Positions 30,064 to 41,516 of a stretch of DNA of 64,000 nucleotides are shown one piece after another. This DNA comes from Narthecium ossifragum (lineage: Eukaryota; Streptophyta; Magnoliopsida; Dioscoreales; Nartheciaceae), in NCBI GenBank assembly GCA_963920575.1, contig OY986968.1, positions 24,992,129 through 25,056,128 of the forward strand, read 5' to 3'. Below the pieces are notes generated by a model. That model had not been told where the DNA came from and ran no database searches. It saw nothing but the letters and a program-made list of their open reading frames with translations. The position numbers and the translations under genes are program-made. Position 1 is the stretch's first letter. Every line of letters starts with the position of its first letter.

Positions 30064-32873
30064 ATGGAACAGCTCCGGCAAGTAGGCGAAGTCCTCGGAG
30101 GCCTCAAGGCATTGATGGTTTTCAAAGATGAGATACGAATCAATCAGCGGCAGTGTGCTCTGTTAGTGGATGCTTTCAACCTGGCCTTTGAGGTCATCAC
30201 CGAGGAAATCAGACAAAATCTGAAGTTTGAAGAGAAGTTTACAAAGTGGAAGGCCCTTGAAAACCCACTGAAAGAACTCCATAAAGTCTTCAGAGAAGGT
30301 GAGCACTACATCAGACAATGCTCCGAGACGAAGGATTGGTGGGCTAAAGCTCTCTCTCTGAGCGACAACAACGACTGCGTCGACTTCCACTTGCATAACT
30401 TGCTATGGTGCATTCCCATCGTGCTTGAGGCGATCGAAAACGTGGGAGAGATTTCCGGCTGTGATCAGGAAACAATCTATAAGAGGAGGCTTTTGTTTTC
30501 GAAGAAGTATGAAAGAGAATGGCTGGAGCCGAAGCTTTTTCAGCACAAGTTCGGAAAGCAGTACCTGGTCACTCAAGAAATGTGCAGCAGATTGGACACT
30601 GTGATGAAAGAGGATAGATGGCTTCTCTCTGAGAAGGTCACGGAGAAGAGAAACTCGCCGCTCACCAAGCAAGAAAACCAGCTCGCCGAGCTTTTAGTCA
30701 GCCCGAAAGGAAAGATGCATCCAAGTTCAGTGCTTGTTGGCTCCAAGGACTACCAAGTGAGAAGACGATTAGCTGGCGGAAGCCAGTACAAGGAGATACA
30801 GTGGATGGGAGAGAGCTTCGCGGTTCGGCATTTCTTCGGAGAGGTTGAGCCATTGACACATGAGATCTCCCTCCTTTCGTCTGTCACTCATCCGAACATA
30901 ATGCACATCATGTATGCATTCTGTGATGAAGGGAAAAAAGAATGCTTACTTGTCATGGAGCTCATGCATAAGGATCTCTCCAACTGCATCAAGGAAATGA
31001 CTTCAGCGAGGAGAAGAGTCCCATTTCCTCTCATTGTGGCTGTCGATATAATGCTGCAAATAGCTCAAGGAATGGAGTACCTTCACTCACATAACATGTA
31101 TCATGGTGACTTGAGACCTTCTAACATCCTAGTAAAATCTAGGAATTCTTCAGAGGGCTACTTACATATAAAGATCACGGCTTTTGGTTTCTCGGCATTG
31201 AAGAACTTGAAGGCCTCCACGAATCAATCAGCGACATGCATCTGGTATGCACCGGAGGTTCTTCTGGAGCAAGAACAATCAGCAGACTCCTCTAGTCTTT
31301 CTAAGTACACAGAGAAAGCAGATGTATATAGTTTTGCAATGATCTGTTTCCAGTTGCTGACAGGAAAAATACCATTTGAAGACGGTCATCTGCAAGGAGA
31401 TAAAATGAGCAGAAATATAAGGGCCGGAGAGAGGCCGTTGTTTCCTTTCCCATCTCCTAAATACCTCACCACCTTGACAAAAAGATGTTGGCATGCTGAT
31501 CCCTCCTTGCGACCGAGCTTCTCGTCGATCTGCAGACTTCTTCGCTATATCAAGAGATTCTTAGTTATGAACCTTGATCATGCGCAGCCCGACCTACCAG
31601 CTCCACCAGTGGACTACTTTGATCTCGAGATGAGCCTTTCTAAGAGGTTGACAACCTGGGCAACAACAGATTCCCTAAAAGTTTCAGATATCCCTTTTCA
31701 AATGTTTGCTTATAGAGTTCTGGAGAGAGAGAAGACGTGTGCCAATCTTAAGGAGAAGAGTTCAGACTCTGGAAGTGACGGGACTTCGATTTGTGGAGAT
31801 GAGCATATTTTTTGCATGAGTATTCAAGATGATTCTTTCTCTTCTCCCTTGGTTTCTTTAAAGGCATCATCTCAGGCTAAAAAGAAAGCATCAATGAAGA
31901 AGGTGGATGGAAAGGCAAAACTGCAATCAGGTAACTCCCCCCCCAAACCTGTTTGTTGGCATATACACATTATGCTCGATGATCGATTTGACACCGCTTA
32001 TATCCATCACTACTGGGTAAAAGAGTGTCATATATCTAAAGAATATTTCAATCAAAAATAGCTAGTGGATATCAACATGTATATATTTTGGTTTCATTGC
32101 AACAAGTACAGGAATCAGATACTAGAAGTCTTTCACCAAAAAAATCCCTGCTGAATGCATCCACAAGCTTTAGAATGCCAGCTATGGAGAAATCAAAGCA
32201 CCTTAGATGGCTAAGCAAACGATCACATTTCTACCTAAAATAGTTTTGTATTGACATTTGCCAGTTGACCCTGAGTAAACAATTTTATTGGCTATTTTGA
32301 AATCTATACCCCATACCAAACGGGAATAAGCATTCAAGGAAAGAATATTCCTAGAATATTCCCAATTTCACTACTTATTTCACACTTTATTCCCCAAACA
32401 CCTTTCCTTATTCCAATTAATCATTACAAAGTTATTCTCACTCTCCACTCTACTTTTTCCTTATTCCAAGTAATCATTACAAAGTTATTCCTGAAACCGA
32501 GAATAAACTCCCTTAATCCGGAATAAAGTTATTCCCATACCAAACGGGGTGTTATCACTGTTATCACCTCCTCCGTCAAAACCACTCCCCCAACATATGC
32601 ATTTATTCCAGAAGTGATCAGTGCACAGTTCTATTTCATAGAAAACTTGTCAGTGATTGCAATAGTTCAGTGTAGCAGGTGTAAAAAGCTTGATTATCTC
32701 CTTCAATTATTCCTCTAACAGGACAAAATCAGAAAGGAAGGTCAATAAGACCTCCACAGCTATTCTTGGGTGGAGGCAGTTTGAAGACTAACTCCCATCT
32801 ACAGGGAGTTGTGATGAGCCCGGGACGCCGGAAGCAATCCGGCCATGTTTCAGATCCAGAGCATAGGTTCTAG
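30064..32873 (+). CDS. Plant MLKL-type pseudokinase (DUF1221/HeLo-like plus kinase-like domain)
   Basis: Plant mixed-lineage-kinase-domain-like proteins act in immunity; their N-terminal helical domain is tied to oligomerisation and cell death. Residues 1 to about 200 are the helical DUF1221 region and about 230-505 the kinase-like domain. Key kinase residues are lost: the VAIK lysine is Arg255 (FAVRHF), the catalytic loop is HGDL (347-350) instead of HRDL, and the DFG motif is AFG (373-375). It is therefore a predicted pseudokinase. Other landmarks: WYAPEVLLEQEQ, ADVYSFAMICFQLLTGKIPF, RCWHADPSLRPSFSSICRLL. A long exon 30064-31930 splices best to 32722-32873, giving 672 residues and a basic tail with MSPGRRRKQSGHVSDPEH. 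An alternative acceptor at 32107 (stop 32243) is also in phase. Reading through the donor gives a less likely 665-residue form. Confidence 0.9.
32290..32552. repeat. Repeat with ataccaaacggg ends, MITE-like
   Basis: cataccaaacggg occurs at both edges (about 32310 and 32539), and taatcattacaaagttattc occurs twice inside (about 32416 and 32470). It lies in the last intron of the MLKL-type gene. The edges are direct, not inverted, so the class is unsure. Confidence 0.4.
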
Positions 32874-33621
32874 AGCCCATGAACTTGCTAGTCGGTGTTT
32901 GCATTATGTCCAAAAGAGTGCTTGTTCAGTAGGCCTCGAACACAAATCTTGTACAATTTTGCAACCATTTCCTATGTTGTTTTGAAGTGGCTGTGTTGTA
33001 TGTTAATTGTCATTCATGTTATCAAGAATCCATATCGCATGTTAAATTATGTGCATATAGTTTAAGAATCATAAAAAGTTTCTCCATTTTCTACTATATT
33101 TTTTGAGTAATCAAATGTATCTACTGCAGATCAAAGATTTCTAGATAGACCTTATGTGTCATTACCTTAAGAGGACTTGAAACGGTAAAGAGCCGAAGTG
33201 AGCTGAGTGTGGTTCCTGCATAAGAAAGGGAAAGGAGAAAGTACGTCAAGCAAACCATTAACCATATACCACCAATTACGAGGGATGATCACATCGTAGA
33301 GATTGTAACCGATAGTCAGTTCAAAGGGTGATAATTTTGAGTAAAAATGTTCTAATCATGAGTAAATTATCCAATGATATATAATCACGAGTAAATTATA
33401 GTTGTGAGGGTAATACATACATTACACTTTTAAGTTAGAGCTGTAGATGCCTTTCAGAAATGGTTATTTACATTCACAAAGAAAGTAGAGCAACAGCTAT
33501 ATACAAGGGCATTAAACTGCAAAAACACTAGACAAGAGCACCAAAGTTTTCAAAAAGAAAAAATCAGACACTCTTGGAAAGTTCATTTTCTGACAAGATT
33601 GGCAGCTAGCAAATAGCTGTT
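32874..33621. other. Intergenic, convergent 3' flanks
   Basis: 3' regions of the MLKL-type gene (+) and the coiled-coil gene (-) face each other here. Short repeats gagtaaa...tta near 33340-33400. No gene. Confidence 0.5.
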
Positions 33622-36600
33622 CTACGAAGGGAGGAAGAAAGGATCTTCTTTGTTCTCATAGATTGCAAACAGCTGCTTGGAGTATTTTCTGGCCAGTTGC
33701 AAGCAGTAATCAGGTCCCCAAGGATCATACTTCTGTAAATCGTCTACAGACTTCTTCGAAGGGCCATACTTAGCACCATCCAAAAGAAACTCAGCTATCA
33801 TACAACCTCTGAACAAGAAAGGAATCTTCAGTTAGAAAATAATATCAACGAAGCATTGTTATCAAGTTGGAATTCCATTGTAAATTACGGACCATATTGA
33901 TTTGAAAGATATTACAAACAACTCACAGACAAGATTTTATTGTGTAAATAAGATAAGTAACACAGATAGTAAGACAGTTGATCATCCGTGTTACTTTCGA
34001 ATTCTTTGTATTGACCAGTTAACTACAGTACACTAATAATTTAAGCTTAAAGCCATAGAACAGCTTGCAGCAGACAATCAAGTTAAAGAAGTTTCTAGAT
34101 CCAAAAACATATTTTGCAAACTTAAAAGAGCATCATTTACCATGTATGTGCTTTAGATCCCATTATTATGTAAAAGGACACCTCTCCATAGATGCAAAAT
34201 CATGTAAACACAAAAGAAAAGCAACTGGATCCTCCAAGAAGGAGAGCGTAAGCCACAACAGAGAAATGTGGAAGAGAGGTTGAGAGACCTGCAGGTATGA
34301 TATAATGTAATTCGCTCACACTAAAAAAGTCGTCCTACGAGAAGCAAGCCCAATACAATAAGAATAGGTGCTGCTAACAATATATTGAGATAAATTTGAA
34401 CTGCACTTTTCTCACCTCTTGTATGTAACAATCTGAGGTCAAAAGTATGGACCTTGAACTAATAGAATATAATGATTAGATTCATAAAAAAAAGATAAAA
34501 GAAGAACCTACAGAAGATCTGACATAAAAAGTGGAAAATGAGACAATCACAGAGCAAAAGATGCAACATCTAGTCATATAGTTCGATGGACACTGAGGAC
34601 ATCCCAACAGTTATAAAACTCAAATCCCGGCCCCATCGAGAAATAGAACTAACTAATCTTAAGGCAAAGGGTCGAGAAACTCAACGCCACTATTCCTGAA
34701 CAACTTGAAGACCAGGCCTCTTTTTGCACTATTATGGATAGTAAAACAATGATGGATGTAAGAACAACTGTTATTTAAATAAGAATCAGGATTTTATCAT
34801 AAACTTCTAAATGGATCTGTAGTACAAAAACTTTCTTTGAAATTTGTATTCAGACCAAGGATCAGAATAAGGGGTGCATACGACCATAGGATGAGCATAG
34901 TGGCTATTGGGATGAGAAGTGACTTACAAATTGCATTTAAACTGGACTTAAGCCCAAGAGAGAGAGAAACAGTAACTACATGGCAAAACGTATCAGTTTC
35001 AGTAAAAAAATCCTCAACACTACAAAATTTTGGCCTTTAACGGGAAGGGTTCAATAAGTATGACCAACTTTCTAACGTTTGCAACCAAGAGTTCCAAGAC
35101 TGTTGATTATGTTTACAGTTATGGTTCAAATTTCATTCTCTTAACATGGCTTAAAACCCTGGAGTGTAGCTTAAGAAACTTGTGCATTATCAACGCGTAT
35201 CATTGACCATGCCATAAACATTCATGGCAAAAAGCTTGGTGCCATTAAATTGCTCCTGCAACGCGGAGCAATTTGCTCCACGCCAAGCTTAAGCCTTCTA
35301 AATTTGCTCTTTATGGAAGAGAAGGAAAGATAACTATTGTCGAACTATAAGTAGAAGCCTCATGAAAATACAAGGGTATATCCTGCCATATTATGTAATG
35401 TGTCTACACGGCCTAGTGAGCACATGAAAATTACGGCATGGAACATAGCAAATAGCAAAACTGCGAATAGGTCAATGATAAACCATTTGATTGGTTAACC
35501 CCATACCTGTGTGCATCTAACTTGTTGAATCCTCGATTGTTGATAAGAAATGATTCCTTAAATGACTGCTCCTCAGAAGTTTGCTGCCGATAAAGAGCAC
35601 AAACAGCTTTCATGCAAAGCTCAGGGTCCCTTGAGAATGCAGATAACATATCAGCCTCGTATTTCCATCCTTTAATATCCTTCTGACGATGAATCTTGGC
35701 CAAAGCTTCATGAAAGTCCGTTTCACTTAACTCTTCTGAGGATGAGGAAGAGGGGCTATCAGATCCACATTCACTTTCCTCTCCTTTAGCATCATCTACA
35801 ATGAACCCACCCAAACTTTCACCCTCACTCTCTGACCCAACAGCATCCAACTCTTCCTCTTCATCATCTGCAAATCCAAGCTTCCTCTGCACAGTAGCCC
35901 TTCTCCTAGCCCTTCTCCTAGGGGCCATGTCATCCTCGTTAACAGGTGTTGTATTTAGAATAACCGAAGCACTAGGAGAATCCTGCACCTCGAATCTTTT
36001 TTTCTTACATTCTCCCAGTCGAATCAAGCGCCTCCTAGAAGCTGTTACATTATCCATGGTACAATCACCATCATCAGAAGAGCAGTTCGCCAATGAGTTG
36101 GATTCCTCACCAACCACTTCCCCAACTCTCCTCGTCTTAAGCTTGCCAATGGGAATCCTATCATCAGCGTCCTCGTTCTCACTATCACTGGTAATCACTC
36201 TCAAACAGGACTTCCTTTTGGGGGTCAAAGTCGAAATAAACCTCTCCTTACCGTCATCGTCATCATCATCATCATCTTTCACTGCAGTTACTATATCTTT
36301 GGCCAAATGCATAGCTTCAATTCGCCTCCATGAATTTCTCTCACTCTGAAAATTGATCTTTTCCATGTCAGTATCTTCCTTTCCACCGCCAGAATTGAAA
36401 TCTTTCACTGCAGTTACTATATCTTTGGCCAAATGCATAGCTTCAATTCGCCTCCATGAATTTCTCTCACTCTGAAAACTGATCTTTTCCATGTCAGTAT
36501 CTTCCTTTCCACCGCCAGAATTGAAATGCATCTCATCCTCGCCATCACTAATCACAATGACCCCAGAAAATACAGGCTTTTCAACAACCCTCACATCTTG

Positions 36601-37260
36601 CTTTGGCAAGACTTTGATATTCCGATCATCATCTTTTCTTGCCTTGCCACTATCCTCACCCAATTGGTCATTCCCCTTAGCCTCCTCGAGCTTCTGGTCT
36701 CCCTCGCCCTCCTTACCTCTCAGTCTCGAGTGATCATCCACCAAATCCGAAACCCTAGACTTCAACTCCCCCAACCTCCTCTTCCACCCTTCTATCTCAT
36801 TAACCGCACTACTCCCAGCCCTGATCTCCGTCTCAGTCCTCTCATGTGCCATTCTATACTCATCCCTCATCCCCGCTATCTGCTCTTCGAAACCCGCGCA
36901 AATCCCCTTATACTTTTCAATCTCCAGCGACGAACTTCTCTCCCTATCCTCCAAGTCGGCGCACTTACTCCTCAAAACATTTAATTCCCTCTCCAAGCTC
37001 TCGCATTTAGATCCGAGCTCCAGCAGCTCGACATCCTTTAGGATCAGCTCTTCGCCGGCCTCCTCGTTCTCCGACCTCAGAGCTGCTTCCCTGGATACGA
37101 GAATCCGCTCCACTCGATCGTAGTCGCTCTTCTTGCAGGATGATCCCAGAAAAGATACGAGTTCTTGGATGCTGAGGGATACAAGATCCTCGTCGGAAAC
37201 AGAATCGTTGGTGGCGCCAGAGTGCGCCGAGTCGAGAGCTCTGGCATTTAGCCTCCCCAT
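33622..37260 (-). CDS. Acidic coiled-coil plant protein with conserved C-terminal domain, function unknown
   Basis: Two exons on the minus strand, 35507-37260 and 33622-33808, join in phase (CAC AG/A GGT) to give 646 residues; the intron is 1698 bp. Residues about 60-190 are a coiled coil (repeated Leu/Glu/Lys heptads). The middle is acidic and Ser-rich with SDSENEDAD-type clusters, an Asp run and basic patches (RRRARRRATVQRK), suggesting a nuclear protein. The C-terminal 110 residues are the best conserved part: ALAKIHRQKDIKGWKYEADM, LCMKAVCALYRQQTSEEQSF, then GCMIAEFLLDGAKYGPSKKS and YSKQLFAIYENKEDPFF. I recognise this as a plant-conserved C-terminus but cannot name a function. Residues 246-287 and 288-329 are a near-perfect tandem duplication. 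Confidence 0.85.
36274..36525 (-). repeat. In-frame 126-bp tandem duplication inside the coding exon
   Basis: Two 126-bp copies (36400-36525 and 36274-36399), each encoding 42 residues beginning FNSGGGKEDTDMEKI and ending AKDIVTAVKD. Only about one base differs (Ser versus Asn). The array abuts a GAT/ATC trinucleotide tract that encodes the Asp run. Confidence 0.95.
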
Positions 37261-37560
37261 CGATCGATTTAAAAGGATAAAAGAAGTGGATTGATCCCTA
37301 GTTCCAGCCCTAACACAGTGGAGAGGGGGAGGAAGAAGGCGAAGAGGGTTTAGGGACGGTTAGGCGCATTGCCAAAGACCGTTACAGGTCGTGGGAGAGG
37401 AAGCGTGACGGGGATCAGCGATCAACCCAGGACTCCATTTGGGCCCAAAGTAGCATGCTACATGTAAAGCCCAATGGGCGTAAATTAGCATGCTACATGT
37501 AAAGCCTAATGGGCGTAACAAAGCAGAAAAATACAGGCCCAGTTTTCTGGCCCAATAAGT
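37261..37560 (-). promoter_or_regulatory. Promoter region of the coiled-coil gene with 35-bp tandem repeat
   Basis: A 35-bp unit starting tagcatgctacatgtaaagc is present twice (37451-37485 and 37486-37520), about 190 bp upstream of the ATG. Several GGCCCA/TGGGCY (site II/TCP-type) motifs lie in and around it (37438, 37470, 37510, 37538, 37550). These are typical of constitutively used plant genes. Confidence 0.6.
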
Positions 37561-38219
37561 ATACAGATGACCAATGAGAGATGCAAACGAGTTGAACGTG
37601 CGCGAACCACACGTCGGACTTGAAATTATAATTATCCAACTCGAGCTGAGCTAGAATTTAATTCGAGCTACGAATACATAGCTTATGTTTGGTTTGATTT
37701 GGTTTATTTTCAAGGCAATTATCGAGTTCAAATTGGAACTAAAAAAGGTAGAACTCGTGTTTGACTCGGTTTATTTTTGAGACAGCTTGAGTGCGAGATT
37801 GGTATGTTAGCCAATGAAGCTAATAATATCATACATTAGAAATTTAAGATAAAAAAAAAATATTCGAGCTATATGGAGCTGAATACATTATATTTAGCTG
37901 GTTTTCTAACAATGTAGCGAGACTAGTTAGATCTACTCGCTCAAGCTATTTTTTTTCCCGGAGGGGGGCTACGGCCCTCCAGTTTGGGAAGCGTGATTGT
38001 AAGTAGAGCTTTTCTACTAATCTAGTTCTCGGGCTCATCTCATTAAAAAAAAAAAAAAAAAAAAAGCTGATTTTCTAACCAAAACTAAGATTTCTCAATT
38101 TAAGTTTATTTCATTGAATCCAAGTGAGAGAGACTGGTCAACTACTCCGTGACCAAAATCCAAATAGACTATAATCCATATAGATCTATTACAAGCATGT
38201 CAAACTCGACTCGACCCAT
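37561..38219. other. Intergenic, no gene seen
   Basis: AT-rich with poly(A) (38044-38064) and diffuse repeats. Ends at the target duplication of the Copia element. Confidence 0.5.
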
Positions 38220-38224
38220 CAAAC

Positions 38225-38390
38225 TGTCAATAACAGAGATATAATGGAGAACAAAAAAAGATAAGCTGAGAGGAAAACCCCATCCTCCTCTTCGGGGGAT
38301 CTGCACTCATATGTATATCATATACATCTCCTCAATTAGGAGTAATCTTTAAGGAAGTTACAATGAATCTTACTATATAATTACAATGAA
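38225..38390 (-). repeat. Truncated 3' LTR of the Copia element
   Basis: Matches the first part of 49975-50229, but lacks a segment of about 29 bp that is duplicated in the other LTR and stops at the deletion junction near 38391. Confidence 0.88.
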
Positions 38391-38475
38391 CGACATGACA
38401 TGGACCCCATACATCAGATAATTATATAGTAATTATATAATTATTATATAGTAATTATATAATTACTATATAATT
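38391..38475. other. Deletion junction with templated filler in the Copia element
   Basis: Joins the broken 3' LTR to the integrase domain. It contains gaccccatacatcaga, a copy of integrase sequence found again near 38626, then four or so repeats of ataattatatagtaatt, resembling LTR sequence tactatataatt. Confidence 0.7.
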
Positions 38476-39364
38476 ACTGAACTGAGTTTGCACCATGGCG
38501 TGAAAGAACTTGAAAACTTGCATAACCTCAGATTTGTGCCTCAAAAAATAAACCCAAGTAAAGCGAGACCAGTCATCAACAAAAACCACATAGTAAAGCT
38601 TCCCGGACAATGAACTAACATGAGTAGGACCCCATACATCAGAGTGAACAAGATCAAAGGCAGAAGAGGAGTGATTCATACTCCTAGGAAAAGGTAAAGT
38701 ATGAGCTTTTGCAAGAGCACAATCAGCACAATTCTTATCAATATCAGATGGAAGTTTTGACTTATCGGGCAAAGCACTAGAGGAAAACAGAGAACTTAAA
38801 CAGAAAGTGTGAGGATGGCCTAAACGACAATGCCAGAGCCTCCAAAGATTATTAACAGAATCTATCCGAGTAGTAGAAGGAACAAGAAAACATGAAGGAG
38901 AAGTAGAAGCAGATAAAACGAAGAGTTCCCCTTCTCTATGGCCTCTCCCAATCACCGTCCCGTTCCGCATGTCCTGTATCACACAATCAGAGGAAGAAAA
39001 TGAGACAACATGGTTTTATTTTACAAGTTGGCTAACAGAGATGAGGTTAGCAGATAAGCTAGGCACATAAAGAACATTCGAAAGAAAAAGTGATGACGAG
39101 CCAGACAATGGAACAGAGAAGGAACCAACGCCCCGGACAGGCATGGACTGCCCATTAGCAACAAGAATGCATTCATCTTTAGCATAAGAGATGGTGTGCT
39201 TGAAGAAATCTAGATTTACTGTCATATGATTAGTAGCACCGGAGTCAAGAACCCAGGAAACTCTTGAGTGAGGCTTACCAAACCCGGATGCTTGAAGAGC
39301 ATGGATGACTTGTTGCAGAAAATCTTGGGAGACAAGCGGATTGGAAGGTGTGGAAATCACGCCC
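38470..39364 (-). pseudogene. Copia pol fragment: protease, zinc-binding and integrase core
   Basis: On the minus strand: protease active site WVLDSGATNHMT, NVLYVPSLSANLISVSQLVK, then an in-frame TAA near 39016. The same frame continues with the GAG-pre-integrase H-H-C-C motif (WHCRLGHPHTF and CADCALAKAHTLPF) and the integrase core (SDVWGPTHVSSLSGKLYYVV, FVDDWSRFTWVYFL). It stops before the last catalytic Glu at the deletion junction. Non-functional. Confidence 0.92.
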
Positions 39365-41516
39365 TGTCGCGCCCAGACTCGCAGAACCCAGACCGGGCCG
39401 GGACACGAGGGGGAAGAACCTACAACTACTAGCGTCATCTGACGGAAACAGTTGAGGCTAAACAGATCAGCTTGCGGAAACAACTGATCAGCACAGAGAA
39501 AGGGCGGAAGCAAGCTTAACAACAATAACAACATCTATTATAAAAACATATAATAGAGTGCAGGGGTTCTAGAACAACAGTTCTACAAAAGGAGAGTACA
39601 AGGACAACTGTCCACAAAAGAATAACACCCACTGGGGTCTCCGCAAAGGCGCAAACGAAACCATCCTGACCCTCATATATAGTCAGGAGCCGGCGCGCTG
39701 CCACGGGACGACCGAGGGGGTAACACTGGGACAGAGCGGCCACCTACACCTGCAACAAACACAGTCCAGGTAGGCATGAGCAACAGCTCAGCAGGGTCCC
39801 ACTCTACAACCTCCACAAGCAAGGAAAAGCAACCGAACACACTCTGATGCCAAGTACCGAGGCTTGCCAAGGATCCCATAAACCCCGTCAATAACCCGAA
39901 GGATTCCTGTCCTAGGTGCGTATCTCCGATAACGCCACTGCTCAGGGGTGGCCCACTCCGATAAGATAAACCCTGACGCAGGGTGGACACGACGCAACCA
40001 GTAGGACACCCTTCTCTAAGCGGGATCTCCGCACTTAGCGGAACAACCGAGGTTAAGACTATCATCACTCGGTACTCCAAGCAGCAGAGTCAACACAAAA
40101 CCAACCTACCCTAGCATGCCTAATGCACAGGAAAACAGGGCAGGATAAATATGATAAAGCTGTAAACAACCAACACAGCAAAGGCACACCTTCGGCCCAT
40201 TTATACTAAACACTCCCGAGGGTCATGACTCCCTCGGTTCACCACAAAGCGGTAAGGGCATACTGTCAGCCCATTTATTCTACACACCCCGAGAGGCATC
40301 ACCCTCTCAGTTCAACCACAAAGCGATAAGCATTCATGCATGATCCATAATAGGACAAACCCCGAGGGCAAAATCGTAAAAACCACTTGCATACGAAGCC
40401 CCGCGGGCAAAACAGCATTTTAAACAAGTAAAAACCCTTCCTGCATCGAAGGAGATCGATCTCAAGAGCAACGAGATCGATCTGCCTCAAGGCGAAGGGC
40501 ACCCGTCCTGGTCACCCCAGCGAGATCGATCTCCACCCATATGAAGATTGATCTTGTATGTGACCCTTGACGTACCGACGCCACCCACCACGAGATCGAT
40601 CTCCCTCCCAGGGAGATCGCTCTCGCTCGGGCGGGGCGTACCACCCCAAACAAGATCGATCTCCCTCCCAGGGAGATCGCTCTTGATTGGGTTCTCCGGC
40701 GGCCGGACGGCGAGGGATACCGCCGGAAACCTCCACCATACCTCACCAAACTAGGTGGGCTAGTAGCTCTCAGTGCCACGAAGCTACTCATGGCTTCAAA
40801 ACCGGAAAACACCAACTCTACAAGGAGATCTATCGAAATCAAAACCGGATTTCAAACCCTCAAAGACAGCCGGAGCTTTGAGTGAGAACCCTACCTCTAC
40901 AACGCAGCTTCGATCCACAAGGCCTAGCCTAGGACCTTCCTCGCCTCGCCACGAACCCAACGAGCCTTCAAGCTCCAGGAAAGGTGGCCGGAGGAGGAAG
41001 AACGGCGAAGAAAAGCTCAGACGGCCAAGGGAAAGAAACAGAGCTCGGGGGGAAGAAGGAAGAAGAAGAGAAAGAAAAGAAGAAGGGAAGAAGGGGATAA
41101 GGCCGGGGAAAGCCGGAGAGGGCGGGGAAAAGCTGGGGGAGGGGAGGGAAAGTCTTCCCTCCCCTGACAGGGGAAGCGACGGCCATCGCCGTGGCCGTCC
41201 TTCGAACGCCACCGCCAACGACTTCCAGGCACAGAGAGATCGATCTCCATGCCATGAAGATCGATCTGGATGGCAGTCCAGATCGATCTCACCACCAAAC
41301 GAGATCGATCTCCCTTGCCTAAAACGACAACCTTGGGCTGAAAAATAGGCCCAAGCCCAGAACTCCCGATCCCGGGGCCACCTAACCATTCTAGACAAAC
41401 ACAAGCATCAACCAAGGTCTGTGTGTGCACACCCAGTATGAAACGATCCACGAGGCGTAATTTCCCAAATTACCCCTGATGGTCAACACGAGCCACAGGA
41501 ATGGAGGGACGGGTCC
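39365..41516 (-). repeat. 3' LTR of the nested Gypsy element (main part)
   Basis: Full-length form, about 2.15 kb; the last five bases (tcaca) are displaced to 44121-44125 by a solo-LTR insertion. The stretch 40222-41416 is absent from the partner LTR. It carries many gagatcgatctc palindromes. Confidence 0.9.
40445..40690. repeat. gagatcgatctc palindrome cluster in the Gypsy LTR
   Basis: Repeated 12-bp perfect palindrome gagatcgatctc (or one-base variants) with several ggagatcgctct neighbours; a second cluster lies at 41236-41312. Present only in the long copy of the LTR. Confidence 0.88.

Noticed and set aside
31931..32061. Read-through C-terminus of the MLKL frame (TAG at 32059)
   Set aside because: It crosses a good splice donor (cag/gtaact); the in-phase exon at 32722 gives a more family-like tail.
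35801..36984. Plus-strand frames of 80-182 codons
   Set aside because: Antisense shadows of the coiled-coil gene on the minus strand.
39016..40080. Several minus-strand frames over the left Gypsy LTR
   Set aside because: Equivalent frames occur in the other LTR; no domain is present and they lie in LTR sequence.
40773..41451. Overlapping long frames on both strands (up to about 200 codons)
   Set aside because: GC- and purine-rich LTR sequence with no family match; frames are open on both strands at once, as expected by composition.
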